Counted from the stretch's first letter, positions 25,337 to 34,428 are shown. The stretch is 64,000 bases of DNA from Oligoflexia bacterium (GCA_035326705.1 DAOLES010000004.1:127908-191907); one strand, 5' to 3'. Made by a program: numbers and translations. Notes: generated from the letters alone by a model not told the origin.

Positions 25337-26452
25337 ATGAAGAAACTATCAATCTTGCTTATTTTATTGCCAGTGTTTGTAAGCCATGCCCAGGACAATT
25401 GTTCTGTAGAAAATTACATGAGTGATATTTATAGGGTAGTGGAAAAAAGAATCCATGACATGAAAACAATGTTGGTAGAGAACGGAGCTTATCCCTACCT
25501 AAAACAAGCATTTTATGATCAAGCGGATCATTTAAGCATGGGATGGACCCAAGAAAGAGAAGAAGATGATCGTGTTATTCATGTATTGAATCTAGCTTAT
25601 GATATTTCTTTTGAGCATGAAGAACAATATCATAGCATAGATCTTGGCCTGGTTAACATCAATGATGATTTAAACCTGGCTTACACAACACCCATTTATT
25701 TTATGATTGAATCCCAACCGCGGATAAATACAGAAAAACAGACCTGTCGTTTTAATTTATCTGTGGTGCAAAAAGTTTGGGATGATGAAGAAAAAACCGA
25801 TCAGTTGATAAAAATTCAAAACCCCAATATAAAATTATTTGCTAGCCAAGACGGGGATGATCCAATCAGTGAAGCCTTATTTAAAATGGGCTATGTCATT
25901 TTCCCAGAAGATGAAGAAATTTCTGAAAATCTCTTACCTTTATTAAAGCAATCACCTGAGGATACATCAATTGTGATTGAAGTAGACTATAAAGAGGATA
26001 TTTTTTCAGCAATGGACCTAAGCGACATCATTAAAAAGAATAGAAATAATAAAAATTATTGTCCTGACAATGCCATGGGTCAGCCATGCATGATGAACTT
26101 TACCCATGCCAAAGAATACTGTGAAAAAAAACATGCCGGGCTCCCCACAATTTTACAGTTGGCAGAATTTTACAATCCAAGTGGGGTTACAATTTTTAAT
26201 AATCCTTACCGTCAGTTTAAAATGGCAGTGATGGGTCAAGATAAACACTCCTTGCAAACCAAGGTTGAGTTTTACTATACCTTAGAAACCTACCCGCAAC
26301 AGTCTTGGTATGACGTTTCCTTGTGGTCATCTTTGGATGTTCCTTATACCAATGGTTACAGAGCCTATGTTTTTAATCTTGAAAATGGTGATATCAATGC
26401 CAAACACAAAGCCAAAAAACAGGCTGTGGTGTGCCGTTTGAAGCGACAATAA
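25337..26452 (+). CDS. Exported protein with a C-terminal DUF1566/SUMF1-like domain
   Basis: The ATG at 25337 (MKKLSILLILLPVFVSHAQD) is preceded by AAAGGGGAAA and begins a signal peptide cleaved near residue 19. The mature protein (about 350 residues) is acidic. The last 120 residues (MMNFTHAKEYCEKKHAGLPTI, LQLAEFYNPSGV, a late LWSSLDVPYTNGYRAYVFNL, and VVCRLKR at the end) have the pattern of DUF1566 or C-type-lectin/SUMF1-like domains, with paired cysteines. The N-terminal part is unrecognised. It lies between clpX and lon and is probably not functionally linked to them. Confidence 0.65.
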   Translation: MKKLSILLILLPVFVSHAQDNCSVENYMSDIYRVVEKRIHDMKTMLVENGAYPYLKQAFYDQADHLSMGWTQEREEDDRVIHVLNLAYDISFEHEEQYHSIDLGLVNINDDLNLAYTTPIYFMIESQPRINTEKQTCRFNLSVVQKVWDDEEKTDQLIKIQNPNIKLFASQDGDDPISEALFKMGYVIFPEDEEISENLLPLLKQSPEDTSIVIEVDYKEDIFSAMDLSDIIKKNRNNKNYCPDNAMGQPCMMNFTHAKEYCEKKHAGLPTILQLAEFYNPSGVTIFNNPYRQFKMAVMGQDKHSLQTKVEFYYTLETYPQQSWYDVSLWSSLDVPYTNGYRAYVFNLENGDINAKHKAKKQAVVCRLKRQ

Positions 26453-26491
26453 TCAATAAAAAAAGATGAAATTTGGCACTGCCTTTGCCTA

Positions 26492-26519
26492 TTGCCAAGT
26501 TCTCCATAGTGTTTATAAT
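26492..26519 (+). promoter_or_regulatory. Promoter of lon
   Basis: TTGCCA at 26492-26497, a 16-base spacer, and a perfect TATAAT at 26514-26519, 23 bases before the lon ATG. The leader would be short. GAAGGAGA is the ribosome site. Confidence 0.65.
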
Positions 26520-26542
26520 AAAAAGTCAACGAAGGAGAACAG

Positions 26543-28987
26543 ATGTTATTTGATCAAGATGAAAAAGAAAAAACGGTAAAAAACAAGCGTAAACTACCGC
26601 TTTTACCGCTAAGAGATATTATTGTATTTCCGCATATGGTGGTGCCTTTGTATGTGGGCAGAAAAAAATCAGTGGCTGCCTTAGAACATGCCATGGCTTC
26701 AGATAAAGATTTATTGCTGTGTGCACAAAAAAGCTCTAAAAACAACGATCCAACGCCAGAAGATATTTACACCATGGGAACCTTGGGTAGCATCATGCAA
26801 ATGCAAAAACTCCCGGATGGAACCGTGCGGGTTTTGATTGAAGGTAAAACCAGAGCCAAAATTCATAGCTATGAACAGAATGAAAAATTCTACATGTGCA
26901 GCATTGATGAAGTCAAAGAAGACGAAGGCAGTTCAGTAGAAGTTGAGGCTTTAATGCGTACAGTACACGCTACCTTTGAAGTCTATATTAAGCTTAATAA
27001 AAAAATTCCACCTGAAATGCTGATGAGTGTGGCGGCCATTGATGATCCTTCGCGTTTGGCAGATACCATTGCTGCACACTTAACCTTAAAGCAAGAAGAT
27101 AAACAAGAAGTTTTAGAGATTATTGATGCAAAAGATCGTTTAGAAAAACTGTACACCTTGATGCAGTCTGAGATTGAGATTTTACAAGTAGAAAAAAAGA
27201 TCCAATCACGGGTGAAAAAACAAATGGAAAAAACCCAGAAGGACTATTATCTCAATGAACGCATGAACGCCATTCAAAAAGAGCTGGGTGAAAAAGATGA
27301 GTTCAAAGCTGAAATGGATGAACTTGAAAAACGCATCAAAAATAAAAAACTCAGCAAAGAAGCAGATGAGAAAGTTAAAAAAGAGTTTAAAAAGCTTAAA
27401 ATGATGTCACCTATGGCAGCAGAAGCTACCGTGGTGCGCAACTACATTGACTGGATTTTAGATTTACCTTGGTACAAGTATTCTGAAGATAAGTTGGATT
27501 TACAAGCGGCCCAACATATTTTAGATAAAGATCACTTTGGTTTGGATAAGGTTAAAAAAAGAATCTTGGAATATTTAGCTGTTCAAAAACTGGTTAAAAA
27601 AATCAAAGGTCCTATTTTATGTTTTGTGGGCCCTCCTGGGGTGGGTAAAACTTCTTTAGCACGGTCAATTGCAACCGCCATGGGCAGAAAATTTGTGAGA
27701 ATTTCTGTGGGTGGTCTGCGTGATGAAGCTGAAATTAGAGGGCATAGACGAACCTACATAGGTGCCATGCCGGGCAAGTTGATTCAATCGCTCAAAAAAG
27801 CCGGGACCAGCAACCCAGTATTTTTAATTGATGAGATTGATAAAATGTCTTCTGATTTTAGAGGTGACCCATCCAGTGCTATGTTGGAAGTCTTAGATCC
27901 AGAACAAAACGTCAGTTTCAATGACCACTATTTGGACTTGGATTATGATTTATCCAAAGTAACATTTTTGGCCACAGCCAACTCTTTGCATACCATTCCC
28001 AGACCTTTGTTGGACAGAATGGAAATCATATCATTGGCCGGTTACACTGAAGATGAAAAGCTCAATATTGCAAAGCAGTATTTGGTGGATAAACAAAAAG
28101 AAGCCAACGGATTAAGCGATAACAACATCAGTTTTAATGATGCGGCCATTCGGAAGGTGATTCGCCGTTATACCAAAGAAGCGGGGGTTCGAAACCTTGA
28201 AAGAGAATTGGCATCATTATGCAGAAAAATTGCCAGAGAAGTTGTTGAGAAAGGTAAACAACATCATAGAACCATAACATCAAGCAATGTAGCAAAATAT
28301 TTAGGCGTAGAAAAGTTCAAATACGGCAAAGCCCATGAAATTAAAACGGTGGGTAGAACCATTGGCTTAGCCTGGACTGAGCTGGGTGGAGATTTATTGG
28401 ATATTGAAGCCACCATTATGCCCGGCAATGGTAAATTAACCATGACCGGTAAATTGGGTGATGTCATGAAAGAGTCTGCGCATGCAGCTCTGTCTTATGT
28501 GCGTTCACGTGCCAAGGCTTTGGGTTTAAGAGATGACTTTTATTCTAAAATAGACATTCATATCCATGTGCCTGAAGGCGCCATTCCCAAAGATGGACCA
28601 TCTGCTGGGGTAACCATGGCCACGTCTTTAGCCTCTGCTTTGTTGCATGTGCCTGTTAGAAATGATGTAGCCATGACTGGTGAAATTACCATTGCGGGCA
28701 GGGTCTTGCCTATTGGTGGCTTAAAAGAAAAAATCTTGGCAGCGCACCGTGGTGGAATTAAAACGATAATTATTCCTAAAGAGAATGAAAAAGACCTTAA
28801 AGACATTCCAAAAAATGTTTTAAAAGAGTTAACTGTTCATGCAATGCAACATGCAGATGAGGTGCTTAAAGAAGCCCTGGCTTTGGAAGATTCTAGTAGA
28901 GCAGACTTTTTAAGTAACATTGAAGGCTTTTTACCGCCCATTTTTGAAAAAGACGCACAAGAAGCCGAAAACAAGCCCGTCCATTAA
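26543..28987 (+). CDS. lon: ATP-dependent protease La (Lon)
   Basis: Lon degrades misfolded and regulatory proteins in the cytoplasm. The 814-residue protein has the N-terminal substrate domain (LPLLPLRDIIVFPHMVVPL), the AAA+ module with Walker A FVGPPGVGKTSLA (about residue 363) and Walker B VFLIDEIDK, and the protease domain. The catalytic dyad is Ser687 in PKDGPSAGV and Lys730 in PIGGLKEKILA. The C-terminus is slightly extended (ADFLSNIEGFLPPIFEKDAQEAE). It completes the tig-clpP-clpX-lon cluster but has its own promoter. Confidence 0.98.
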   Translation: MLFDQDEKEKTVKNKRKLPLLPLRDIIVFPHMVVPLYVGRKKSVAALEHAMASDKDLLLCAQKSSKNNDPTPEDIYTMGTLGSIMQMQKLPDGTVRVLIEGKTRAKIHSYEQNEKFYMCSIDEVKEDEGSSVEVEALMRTVHATFEVYIKLNKKIPPEMLMSVAAIDDPSRLADTIAAHLTLKQEDKQEVLEIIDAKDRLEKLYTLMQSEIEILQVEKKIQSRVKKQMEKTQKDYYLNERMNAIQKELGEKDEFKAEMDELEKRIKNKKLSKEADEKVKKEFKKLKMMSPMAAEATVVRNYIDWILDLPWYKYSEDKLDLQAAQHILDKDHFGLDKVKKRILEYLAVQKLVKKIKGPILCFVGPPGVGKTSLARSIATAMGRKFVRISVGGLRDEAEIRGHRRTYIGAMPGKLIQSLKKAGTSNPVFLIDEIDKMSSDFRGDPSSAMLEVLDPEQNVSFNDHYLDLDYDLSKVTFLATANSLHTIPRPLLDRMEIISLAGYTEDEKLNIAKQYLVDKQKEANGLSDNNISFNDAAIRKVIRRYTKEAGVRNLERELASLCRKIAREVVEKGKQHHRTITSSNVAKYLGVEKFKYGKAHEIKTVGRTIGLAWTELGGDLLDIEATIMPGNGKLTMTGKLGDVMKESAHAALSYVRSRAKALGLRDDFYSKIDIHIHVPEGAIPKDGPSAGVTMATSLASALLHVPVRNDVAMTGEITIAGRVLPIGGLKEKILAAHRGGIKTIIIPKENEKDLKDIPKNVLKELTVHAMQHADEVLKEALALEDSSRADFLSNIEGFLPPIFEKDAQEAENKPVH

Positions 28988-29001
28988 GTAGCAATGGACG
29001 G
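28977..29001 (+). other. Hairpin across the lon stop codon
   Basis: CCGTCCATT (28977-28985) pairs perfectly with AATGGACGG (28993-29001), with most of the stop codon TAA lying in the loop. No T run follows, so it is not a standard terminator. It may protect the 3' end of the transcript or affect termination of translation. Confidence 0.45.
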
Positions 29002-29050
29002 CAAATCTAGTCTTGACCGATGATGCAGAGTGTTGTAGTCTGGGCCGATC

Positions 29051-29995
29051 ATGAGACGGTATTTTCATAATGTATGCTTGCTTATTTTGTGTTTATCAAC
29101 AGTATTGTTTGCACAATCTAATGGTAATGAAGATGAAACAAAATTAGAATCATACCGACATCGAACGCCATCACAAGAATGGCAAGAGTTATTATCTTTT
29201 AGACGTCCATACTTACAGCAGTTGGTGGAGTTTCTAAATGACCATAATGATCAACCAGAAATTAGAAAAACACTTAATAAAGATCAACTCTTTGAAACCG
29301 CCTGGCACTATATTGCTACTGTATATGAAAAGCCAACCAGGGGTGGGTTTACAGCATCTTTGGCCCAGAAGTTTCCGCCAGTAACGTATCTTGGTTTTTT
29401 TAGAGAAGCAGAAAGTCCAACAACCTTTAGAATGCAGTTACGTGGGATCAATGGTTCATCTGATTATCTGGAAATTAGAAGAGCCACTGTTCAAGACGCT
29501 AAATGGGAAATGTTTGAACAACAAAGAAGCTGGTGGGAAAATGCAAATAGTATTGGTAATACCGAGTTTTTTGATAACAATTTGTTTACCTATTCAACAA
29601 TTTACGGCATGCCAAGGTTGGTTATTCCAAGAAGAGAACAAAAAGACTATTATGACATTAAAATAGGCTCAGGCAAGAGAATAAGAATGACTACTCATCA
29701 GAAATTTGAGTTTGCCAGCAATCAAGAAGATGAATGTGCAGAAAATCCTGATGAAATTACACATAGTATAGAGCCTGAATTGGGAGATTGTTTTATGGTG
29801 GAGCCAGAAGAGGATAACACATACATTTTATGCAATTCAGAGAAAAATTTGTATATGTACAATCGCTGTAACCCCAGTGCTTTGGCGCGTTATAATGAGG
29901 GTTGCCAGCATGTTGAGTTTGAATACCAGGTCTATTTAAAAGCGTCAGATAGTAAGATAAACACCCAAAAAGAATTTATTGCAGCAAGTAGATAA
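29051..29995 (+). CDS. Exported protein, unrecognised
   Basis: The 314-residue product has a Sec signal peptide (VCLLILCLSTVLFAQS, cleaved near residue 23). The mature part is rich in Arg, Glu, Phe and Tyr; it has a helical first third and a later region with six cysteines (DECAEN, LGDCFMV, YILCNS, YNRCNPS, NEGCQHV) that could form disulphides. No family is recognised. No strong ribosome site precedes the ATG. It lies between lon and tRNA-Val. Confidence 0.65.
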   Translation: MRRYFHNVCLLILCLSTVLFAQSNGNEDETKLESYRHRTPSQEWQELLSFRRPYLQQLVEFLNDHNDQPEIRKTLNKDQLFETAWHYIATVYEKPTRGGFTASLAQKFPPVTYLGFFREAESPTTFRMQLRGINGSSDYLEIRRATVQDAKWEMFEQQRSWWENANSIGNTEFFDNNLFTYSTIYGMPRLVIPRREQKDYYDIKIGSGKRIRMTTHQKFEFASNQEDECAENPDEITHSIEPELGDCFMVEPEEDNTYILCNSEKNLYMYNRCNPSALARYNEGCQHVEFEYQVYLKASDSKINTQKEFIAASR

Positions 29996-30149
29996 AAAAC
30001 TATACCCAAAAAAGTTTTAAAATTCTAAATGGTTGTTAATACGACTTATTGAAGCATACTAAAAAGACTTTTTTTCCAAACCAAGAATGAAGAAAAATGT
30101 AGACCTTTTGTGCATGATTTGCTAGCTATAGCATTCCATTGATTCAAAT

Positions 30150-30225
30150 GGGCGGTTAGCTCAGCTGGGAGAGCATCTGCTTTACACGCAGAGGGTCGGG
30201 GGTTCGAGCCCCTCACCGCCCACCA
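30150..30225 (+). tRNA. tRNA-Val (anticodon TAC)
   Basis: The acceptor arm GGGCGGT pairs with ACCGCCC. The D arm is GCTCAGCTGGGAGAGC, the anticodon stem-loop CTGC-TTTACAC-GCAG gives anticodon TAC, and the T arm GGGGGTTCGAGCCCC is standard. The discriminator is A and CCA is encoded. The length is 76 bases. Confidence 0.97.
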
Positions 30226-30230
30226 TATCT

Positions 30231-30300
30231 ATTTTTTTTAAAGGGGAAACGCTTCCCCCTCGAAAACAAAAAACGTGGTTTTTGTTTTCTCACCCCCTGC
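30231..30300 (-). repeat. Palindromic repeat family C, inverted copy
   Basis: Read on the minus strand, this gives GGGGGTGAG, then GAAAACAAAAA-loop-TTTTGTTTTC, then GGGGGAAGCGTTTCCCC and TTTAAAAAAAA. This is the same order of parts as the plus-strand elements near tRNA-Asp. The third hairpin has different bases that still pair. It starts six bases after the CCA end of tRNA-Val. Confidence 0.65.
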
Positions 30301-30401
30301 GGTCAACTTCGGCACAAGGCCTCGTTTCCACTGTTTATGTATCTCATCTTATGGTTAACTTTTTATGTACAGGCATTGAAGGTTTGTATTTGATACTGGG
30401 A

Positions 30402-30482
30402 GATTCGCCGAAGAGGCGAATCGAGACAGTACGAAAGCCCCTCAAAAATCAAAACCGCGTTTTGATTTTTTCACTCCCGTGG
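30402..30482 (-). repeat. Palindromic repeat family C, second inverted copy with an extra hairpin
   Basis: On the minus strand 30433-30482 reads GGGAGTGAAAAAATCAAAAC-GCG-GTTTTGATTTTTGAGGGGC. It is family C with ATCAAAAC/GTTTTGAT arms in place of the usual ACAAAAAC-type arms, so both sides have changed together. Next to it GATTCGCC (30402-30409) pairs with GGCGAATC (30415-30422). The 432-base region between tRNA-Val and the collagenase-like gene holds these copies; I see no gene in it. Confidence 0.65.
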
Positions 30483-30657
30483 TATACATCATTATAAAAC
30501 CTTGTCTCCGTTACACTCTAACACATTAGCAATGAGTGATTTTTTTTATGTATGAGTTTTGGAGGTTTGAACATGATCATTTTGACATATTATGATTGAA
30601 TAAAAAAATATTTATGATACATTGAGTCAATTTTAGATTGCTAGCTATGGGAAAGTC

Positions 30658-32649
30658 ATGAGGATATTAATAGGGTGTATTTTACTGTTCAGTTCATTTT
30701 TAAGCGGTGTTCAGGCATGCGAAAATATTAATCTCTTAAGTCGTAAGAAAAATCAACAGTTAATAGACTATCTTGCAACAGAAGATTCAGGGTCATGTTT
30801 AGACTTATTGTTAGAAAGCAAAAAATTAAATTACCAGTTTAAGCACTTGCTAAATGAAACATATGCGGTTGTCTGGGAAAATATTTTTACTATTTTAGAG
30901 AGCTTAATTGTTGACTCCAATCAACTTGAAAAACAACAAGGTATAATTTTAAATAATGTTAAATACATTCAGCTCTTCAAAAGAAAAAGATCTTTGATGT
31001 TAAATCCTAATAAGAAGGATTTGTATTATTTATTAAGGCAAAGACAATATATAGATCAACTTTTTGCGTTTGATAATAACCGTGTAAATGATTCAAATAT
31101 AAGCTCAGAAATTTATAAAACTTTATTTTATATTGGTTTTGAAAATGAATCGGAAATAATTTTCTTTAACCATGACTATCGTTTAGATTTAATTTATTTT
31201 TTAAGTCAGGGTATTGTTTTTTATGAAAAATTTTCTGAATATTTTATTGATAAAGTTTTTTACATTCTTGAAACAATTCCTTTTAAATATCAAACAGAAC
31301 AAAGAGCAGAGAACTGGAACCTTTTTTATAGCATTCTAGCTCAAAAGCAACATGTTCTTTATAGAATTCAATCTGATCATGAAAAACAAATAAAACAAGA
31401 AAAAGTTACCATGATGTTATTAAAAGTATTAAGAGAACTTGATATTTATAGTATTTTTAGTGAAGTACAAAGAGACTCTATCAGCAATGCAGCCAAAACC
31501 TTGGCTTTAAAAATAAACAGTTTAAGTTATTTTTCCCAAGAAGTTTATGTGGAATATTTTTTAGAGTTGATAAGCTTATATTATGCAGTAACAGGAAAAG
31601 ATTTTGAAAAACTGATTGTTTTTGAAGACAGCATAAAAAGCATGTGTGATCAAAATATCAATATATGTAGGGAAAAATTTGAGAAAGAAGGAGTAGTTTC
31701 ACGACTGATTGCCAACTATTTTTTAAAACAGCAAGCTCAAGAAGATATTTTCCAAGAACATATTCTTGAAGATTTAAATGGAAAAGTATACAGCGCAACA
31801 TGTTCTCTTGAGTATATAGAAAAATTAAAAAACCATTTGTTAACAACTAAACAACATTTTAATGAGTTATTTTTTGAAGATTTTGAACAAGAACCTGAGC
31901 CAATCAGTGAAAACTTACAAGACTTTATTCTTTTTTTATTTAAGAGTCATGAAGCCTATTGTAGTTATGTAAGTCGCTTAGAAAGTAATTATGACTATGC
32001 GCAAGCTGAAGAAACTGCAGGTTTGTGTTCAAAAGAGCACCCTGAACACATTACACTTTATGCATGTATATCAAAATATCAAACAGAGTATACAGTTGCT
32101 AAACATGAATATGTTCATTACTTACAAAAACTTTATTTTTATAGTACCAGGTGGGTCAATGTTGACTTGAGGCGGGAAGATACTGGTGCTGATCGATTGA
32201 ACTGGCTTTCAGAAGGCTCGGCAGATTATTTGGCTTATGATGATAATCAAGAAAGAGTTGACGCATTCTGTAGTGAAATAGATCAGAACGATCTTGATAC
32301 TTGGACAATTACCAATTTAATTAATAAAGAAGAAGCATCCAGGCAGTATTATTCTATAAGTGCGCTTTTTATCATGTTTTTAAATGATTATGATGATGGG
32401 GTATATCAAGAGACTATTTTTAAAAAAATTAGAAATAGTCTGAGATTTGGTGATGCTGAAGATGATGAATATAATATTGAGTACAGTAAAATTTATAACA
32501 GCAAAAATTCACGAACACGTGTCCAAGCCATGTTAAACCAAAGAGATAATAGTTATATACATCAAGTAAAACCGTTATTAGAGAAATCAGAGCTGCAAAC
32601 TCAGTTTTCTGAATTTATTAAAGAAGATGTGTGCAAGGATAAATTTTAA
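30658..32649 (+). CDS. Exported M9 collagenase-like metalloprotease
   Basis: The 663-residue protein has a signal peptide (LIGCILLFSSFLSGVQAC). A long helical N-terminal region (to about residue 380) resembles the activator part of microbial collagenases. The catalytic part has the zinc motif H483-E-Y-V-H487 in AKHEYVHYLQKLYFYSTRW and the third ligand Glu519 in NWLSEGSADYLA. That spacing and the HEYVHYL...LSEGSADY text match peptidase family M9 (collagenases). No C-terminal PKD or collagen-binding domains are present. The function is probably degradation of external protein; collagen itself is not shown. Alone in its transcription unit, with GGGAAA upstream. Confidence 0.8.
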   Translation: MRILIGCILLFSSFLSGVQACENINLLSRKKNQQLIDYLATEDSGSCLDLLLESKKLNYQFKHLLNETYAVVWENIFTILESLIVDSNQLEKQQGIILNNVKYIQLFKRKRSLMLNPNKKDLYYLLRQRQYIDQLFAFDNNRVNDSNISSEIYKTLFYIGFENESEIIFFNHDYRLDLIYFLSQGIVFYEKFSEYFIDKVFYILETIPFKYQTEQRAENWNLFYSILAQKQHVLYRIQSDHEKQIKQEKVTMMLLKVLRELDIYSIFSEVQRDSISNAAKTLALKINSLSYFSQEVYVEYFLELISLYYAVTGKDFEKLIVFEDSIKSMCDQNINICREKFEKEGVVSRLIANYFLKQQAQEDIFQEHILEDLNGKVYSATCSLEYIEKLKNHLLTTKQHFNELFFEDFEQEPEPISENLQDFILFLFKSHEAYCSYVSRLESNYDYAQAEETAGLCSKEHPEHITLYACISKYQTEYTVAKHEYVHYLQKLYFYSTRWVNVDLRREDTGADRLNWLSEGSADYLAYDDNQERVDAFCSEIDQNDLDTWTITNLINKEEASRQYYSISALFIMFLNDYDDGVYQETIFKKIRNSLRFGDAEDDEYNIEYSKIYNSKNSRTRVQAMLNQRDNSYIHQVKPLLEKSELQTQFSEFIKEDVCKDKF

Positions 32650-32731
32650 TAGATAAGTCAGTTAATGATATACACGGCATAAAAGCAATTGCTTCAAAAT
32701 TTATAGCAGTCATGTGTTATAGTCATGAACG

Positions 32732-33307
32732 ATGTCAAAAAGACAAACTTTGTTAGAAGAGATTCGGCAGTGTACTTTATGTTTAGATGAATTGCCTTTA
32801 GCACCAAGGCCTGTTTTAAACTTTGCAGCGGAAGCAAATATTTTATTGGTGGGGCAAGCACCAGGCATCAAAGTTCATGAAACGGGTATTCCTTGGCATG
32901 ATGCTAGCGGAGAACGTTTAAGAGATTGGTTGCAAGTGAGCAGTAAAATATTTTATGATCCCAAAAAAATTGCCATTGTGCCTATGGGTTTTTGTTATCC
33001 GGGAAAAGGAAAAACTGGAGATTTACCGCCCATGAAACGCTGTGCACCCACTTGGATGCCACCAATTTTACAACAATTACCCAAGGTTCAATTAACCTTA
33101 TTGGTGGGGGCCTATGCCCAAAAATATTTTTTACAAGCTTCATTCAATGGCTTAACCCAAACTGTAAAAGATTATAAAAAATTTTTACCCAACTATTTTC
33201 CACTGCCGCATCCTTCTCCAAGAAATAACATATGGCTAAAAAAGAACCCATGGTTTGAAGAAAATGTACTTTCAGACTTAAGACAGATAATAAAGGCCGT
33301 GTTATGA
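32732..33307 (+). CDS. Uracil-DNA glycosylase superfamily protein
   Basis: The 191-residue protein matches the uracil-DNA glycosylase fold used by families 4 and 5 and related proteins. ILLVGQAPGIKVHETGIPWHDASGERLRDWL near residue 37 is the first active-site motif, and PLPHPSPRNNIWL near residue 153 is the second. IAIVPMGFCYPGKG is the middle strand. Only one cysteine pair (CTLC, residues 14-17) is present near the N-terminus, plus Cys85 and Cys99; whether an Fe-S cluster forms is uncertain. It would remove uracil or a similar damaged base. Its stop overlaps the start of the next gene (ATGA), so the two are coupled. Confidence 0.82.
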   Translation: MSKRQTLLEEIRQCTLCLDELPLAPRPVLNFAAEANILLVGQAPGIKVHETGIPWHDASGERLRDWLQVSSKIFYDPKKIAIVPMGFCYPGKGKTGDLPPMKRCAPTWMPPILQQLPKVQLTLLVGAYAQKYFLQASFNGLTQTVKDYKKFLPNYFPLPHPSPRNNIWLKKNPWFEENVLSDLRQIIKAVL

Positions 33308-34065
33308 ATTGGGATTTATTGATGGGGCCTTTGCCTGTTTTAGCATTGTTAACCGGTTTATGCATGGGATTGATGGGCAGTGGGGGATCGTTGCTGACTG
33401 TTCCTATTTTTATGCATATCTTTCATCTTAATAGCAAATTGGCGGTGATGGCTAGTCTAGCAGTGGTTGGCATCAATGCTGTTTTTGGGAGTATTTTAAA
33501 TATCAAAGACAAGCACATAGACTGGACAGCAGCCTTGAGCTTTATTCCGGGCTCCATGTTGGGTACATATCTTGGCGCGCGTATGGGTTTGGTGATGTCA
33601 CAAACCATGCAGGTTAATATTTTTGTAGCCATTGTTTTTTTTGCTGCGTATAAAATGTTTAGAGCCAATTCAGGCAGCTCAGTCAATTTACAAGGCCCCC
33701 ATAAAATAGCCACCAGCTTTTTTTACTCTATGGTGATTGGTTTATTGACCGGTGTTTTAGGCGTTGGAGGAGGTTTTTTGATTGTCCCCGCTTTGGTCTT
33801 ATTGGTTGGACTGGAACATAAACACGCAGTAGGCACCTCTTTGTTTATTATTTGCTTCAACGCTTTTTTAGGTTTTTGGGTGTATCAAAAAAGTTTAAAC
33901 CTACAGAACCATCAACAATTAATTGTATATTTTAGCATCATTGCCATGTTGGGAGTGTTTATTGGACATGCCACCATGAAAAAACTGCCCTTAAAAACCT
34001 TTAGATTTATTTTTGCTTTTGCTTTGGTGTTTTTAGGTGCATGGATGTTGATCAAAAATCTATAG
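33304..34065 (+). CDS. Sulfite exporter TauE/SafE (TSUP) family transporter
   Basis: The 253-residue protein has about eight hydrophobic segments arranged as two similar halves, and the glycine-rich motifs of the TSUP family: CMGLMGSGGSLLTVPIF near residue 20 and TGVLGVGGGFLIVPALVLLVGLEHKHAVGTS near residue 150. Family members export sulfite, sulfonates or other small organic anions across the inner membrane; the substrate cannot be read. It overlaps the glycosylase gene by four bases, and the genes have no obvious functional link. Confidence 0.9.
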   Translation: MNWDLLMGPLPVLALLTGLCMGLMGSGGSLLTVPIFMHIFHLNSKLAVMASLAVVGINAVFGSILNIKDKHIDWTAALSFIPGSMLGTYLGARMGLVMSQTMQVNIFVAIVFFAAYKMFRANSGSSVNLQGPHKIATSFFYSMVIGLLTGVLGVGGGFLIVPALVLLVGLEHKHAVGTSLFIICFNAFLGFWVYQKSLNLQNHQQLIVYFSIIAMLGVFIGHATMKKLPLKTFRFIFAFALVFLGAWMLIKNL

Positions 34066-34182
34066 TGTTAAAGGTTTAGATTTTCTATATGCTTGATGCA
34101 TAAAAATCCGTGAAAATGATTGACCTGTCTACAAAAGCTTGTTAGAAGCTAAAAACTTGTTTTGTTCAAGTTTATTCTAAAC

Positions 34183-34259
34183 GCGGTGTTAGTTCAGTTG
34201 GTTAGAATGCCAGCCTGTCACGCTGGAGGTCGCGAGTTCGAGTCTCGTACACCGCGCCA
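34183..34259 (+). tRNA. tRNA-Asp (anticodon GTC)
   Basis: The acceptor arm GCGGTGT pairs with ACACCGC. The anticodon stem-loop CAGC-CTGTCAC-GCTG gives anticodon GTC, the T arm is CGCGAGTTCGAGTCTCG, the discriminator is G and CCA is encoded. Length is 77 bases. A TTGACC at 34120-34125 with TAGAAG 17 bases later could be its promoter. Confidence 0.97.
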
Positions 34260-34334
34260 TTTTTAAGTTCACAAATATATTGCGGTCATTAAAAAATAAG
34301 TTGTTTATTGCTATTTAGACTCGAACTCGCTTCG

Positions 34335-34428
34335 CGAGCTCGTTTTAATATATGTGTTGCCTTTGGCAACATGGCGTACACCGTGTGATTAATAACAAGC
34401 TATTTTATATGGCTTGTTACAGGGGAGT
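34335..34428 (+). repeat. 94-base direct repeat, copy 1, after tRNA-Asp
   Basis: This starts CGAGCTCGTTTTAATAT, includes a small hairpin GTTGCC-TTT-GGCAAC, the string CGTACACCG shared with the tRNA-Asp 3' end, and the family C first hairpin around AACAAGCTAT. It ends GGGGAGT. It matches 34501-34594 base for base except for about a dozen substitutions, with no gaps. Confidence 0.85.

Noticed and set aside
30282..30497. 71-residue open frame after tRNA-Val
   Set aside because: Runs across two palindromic repeats and reads as low-complexity repeat translation.
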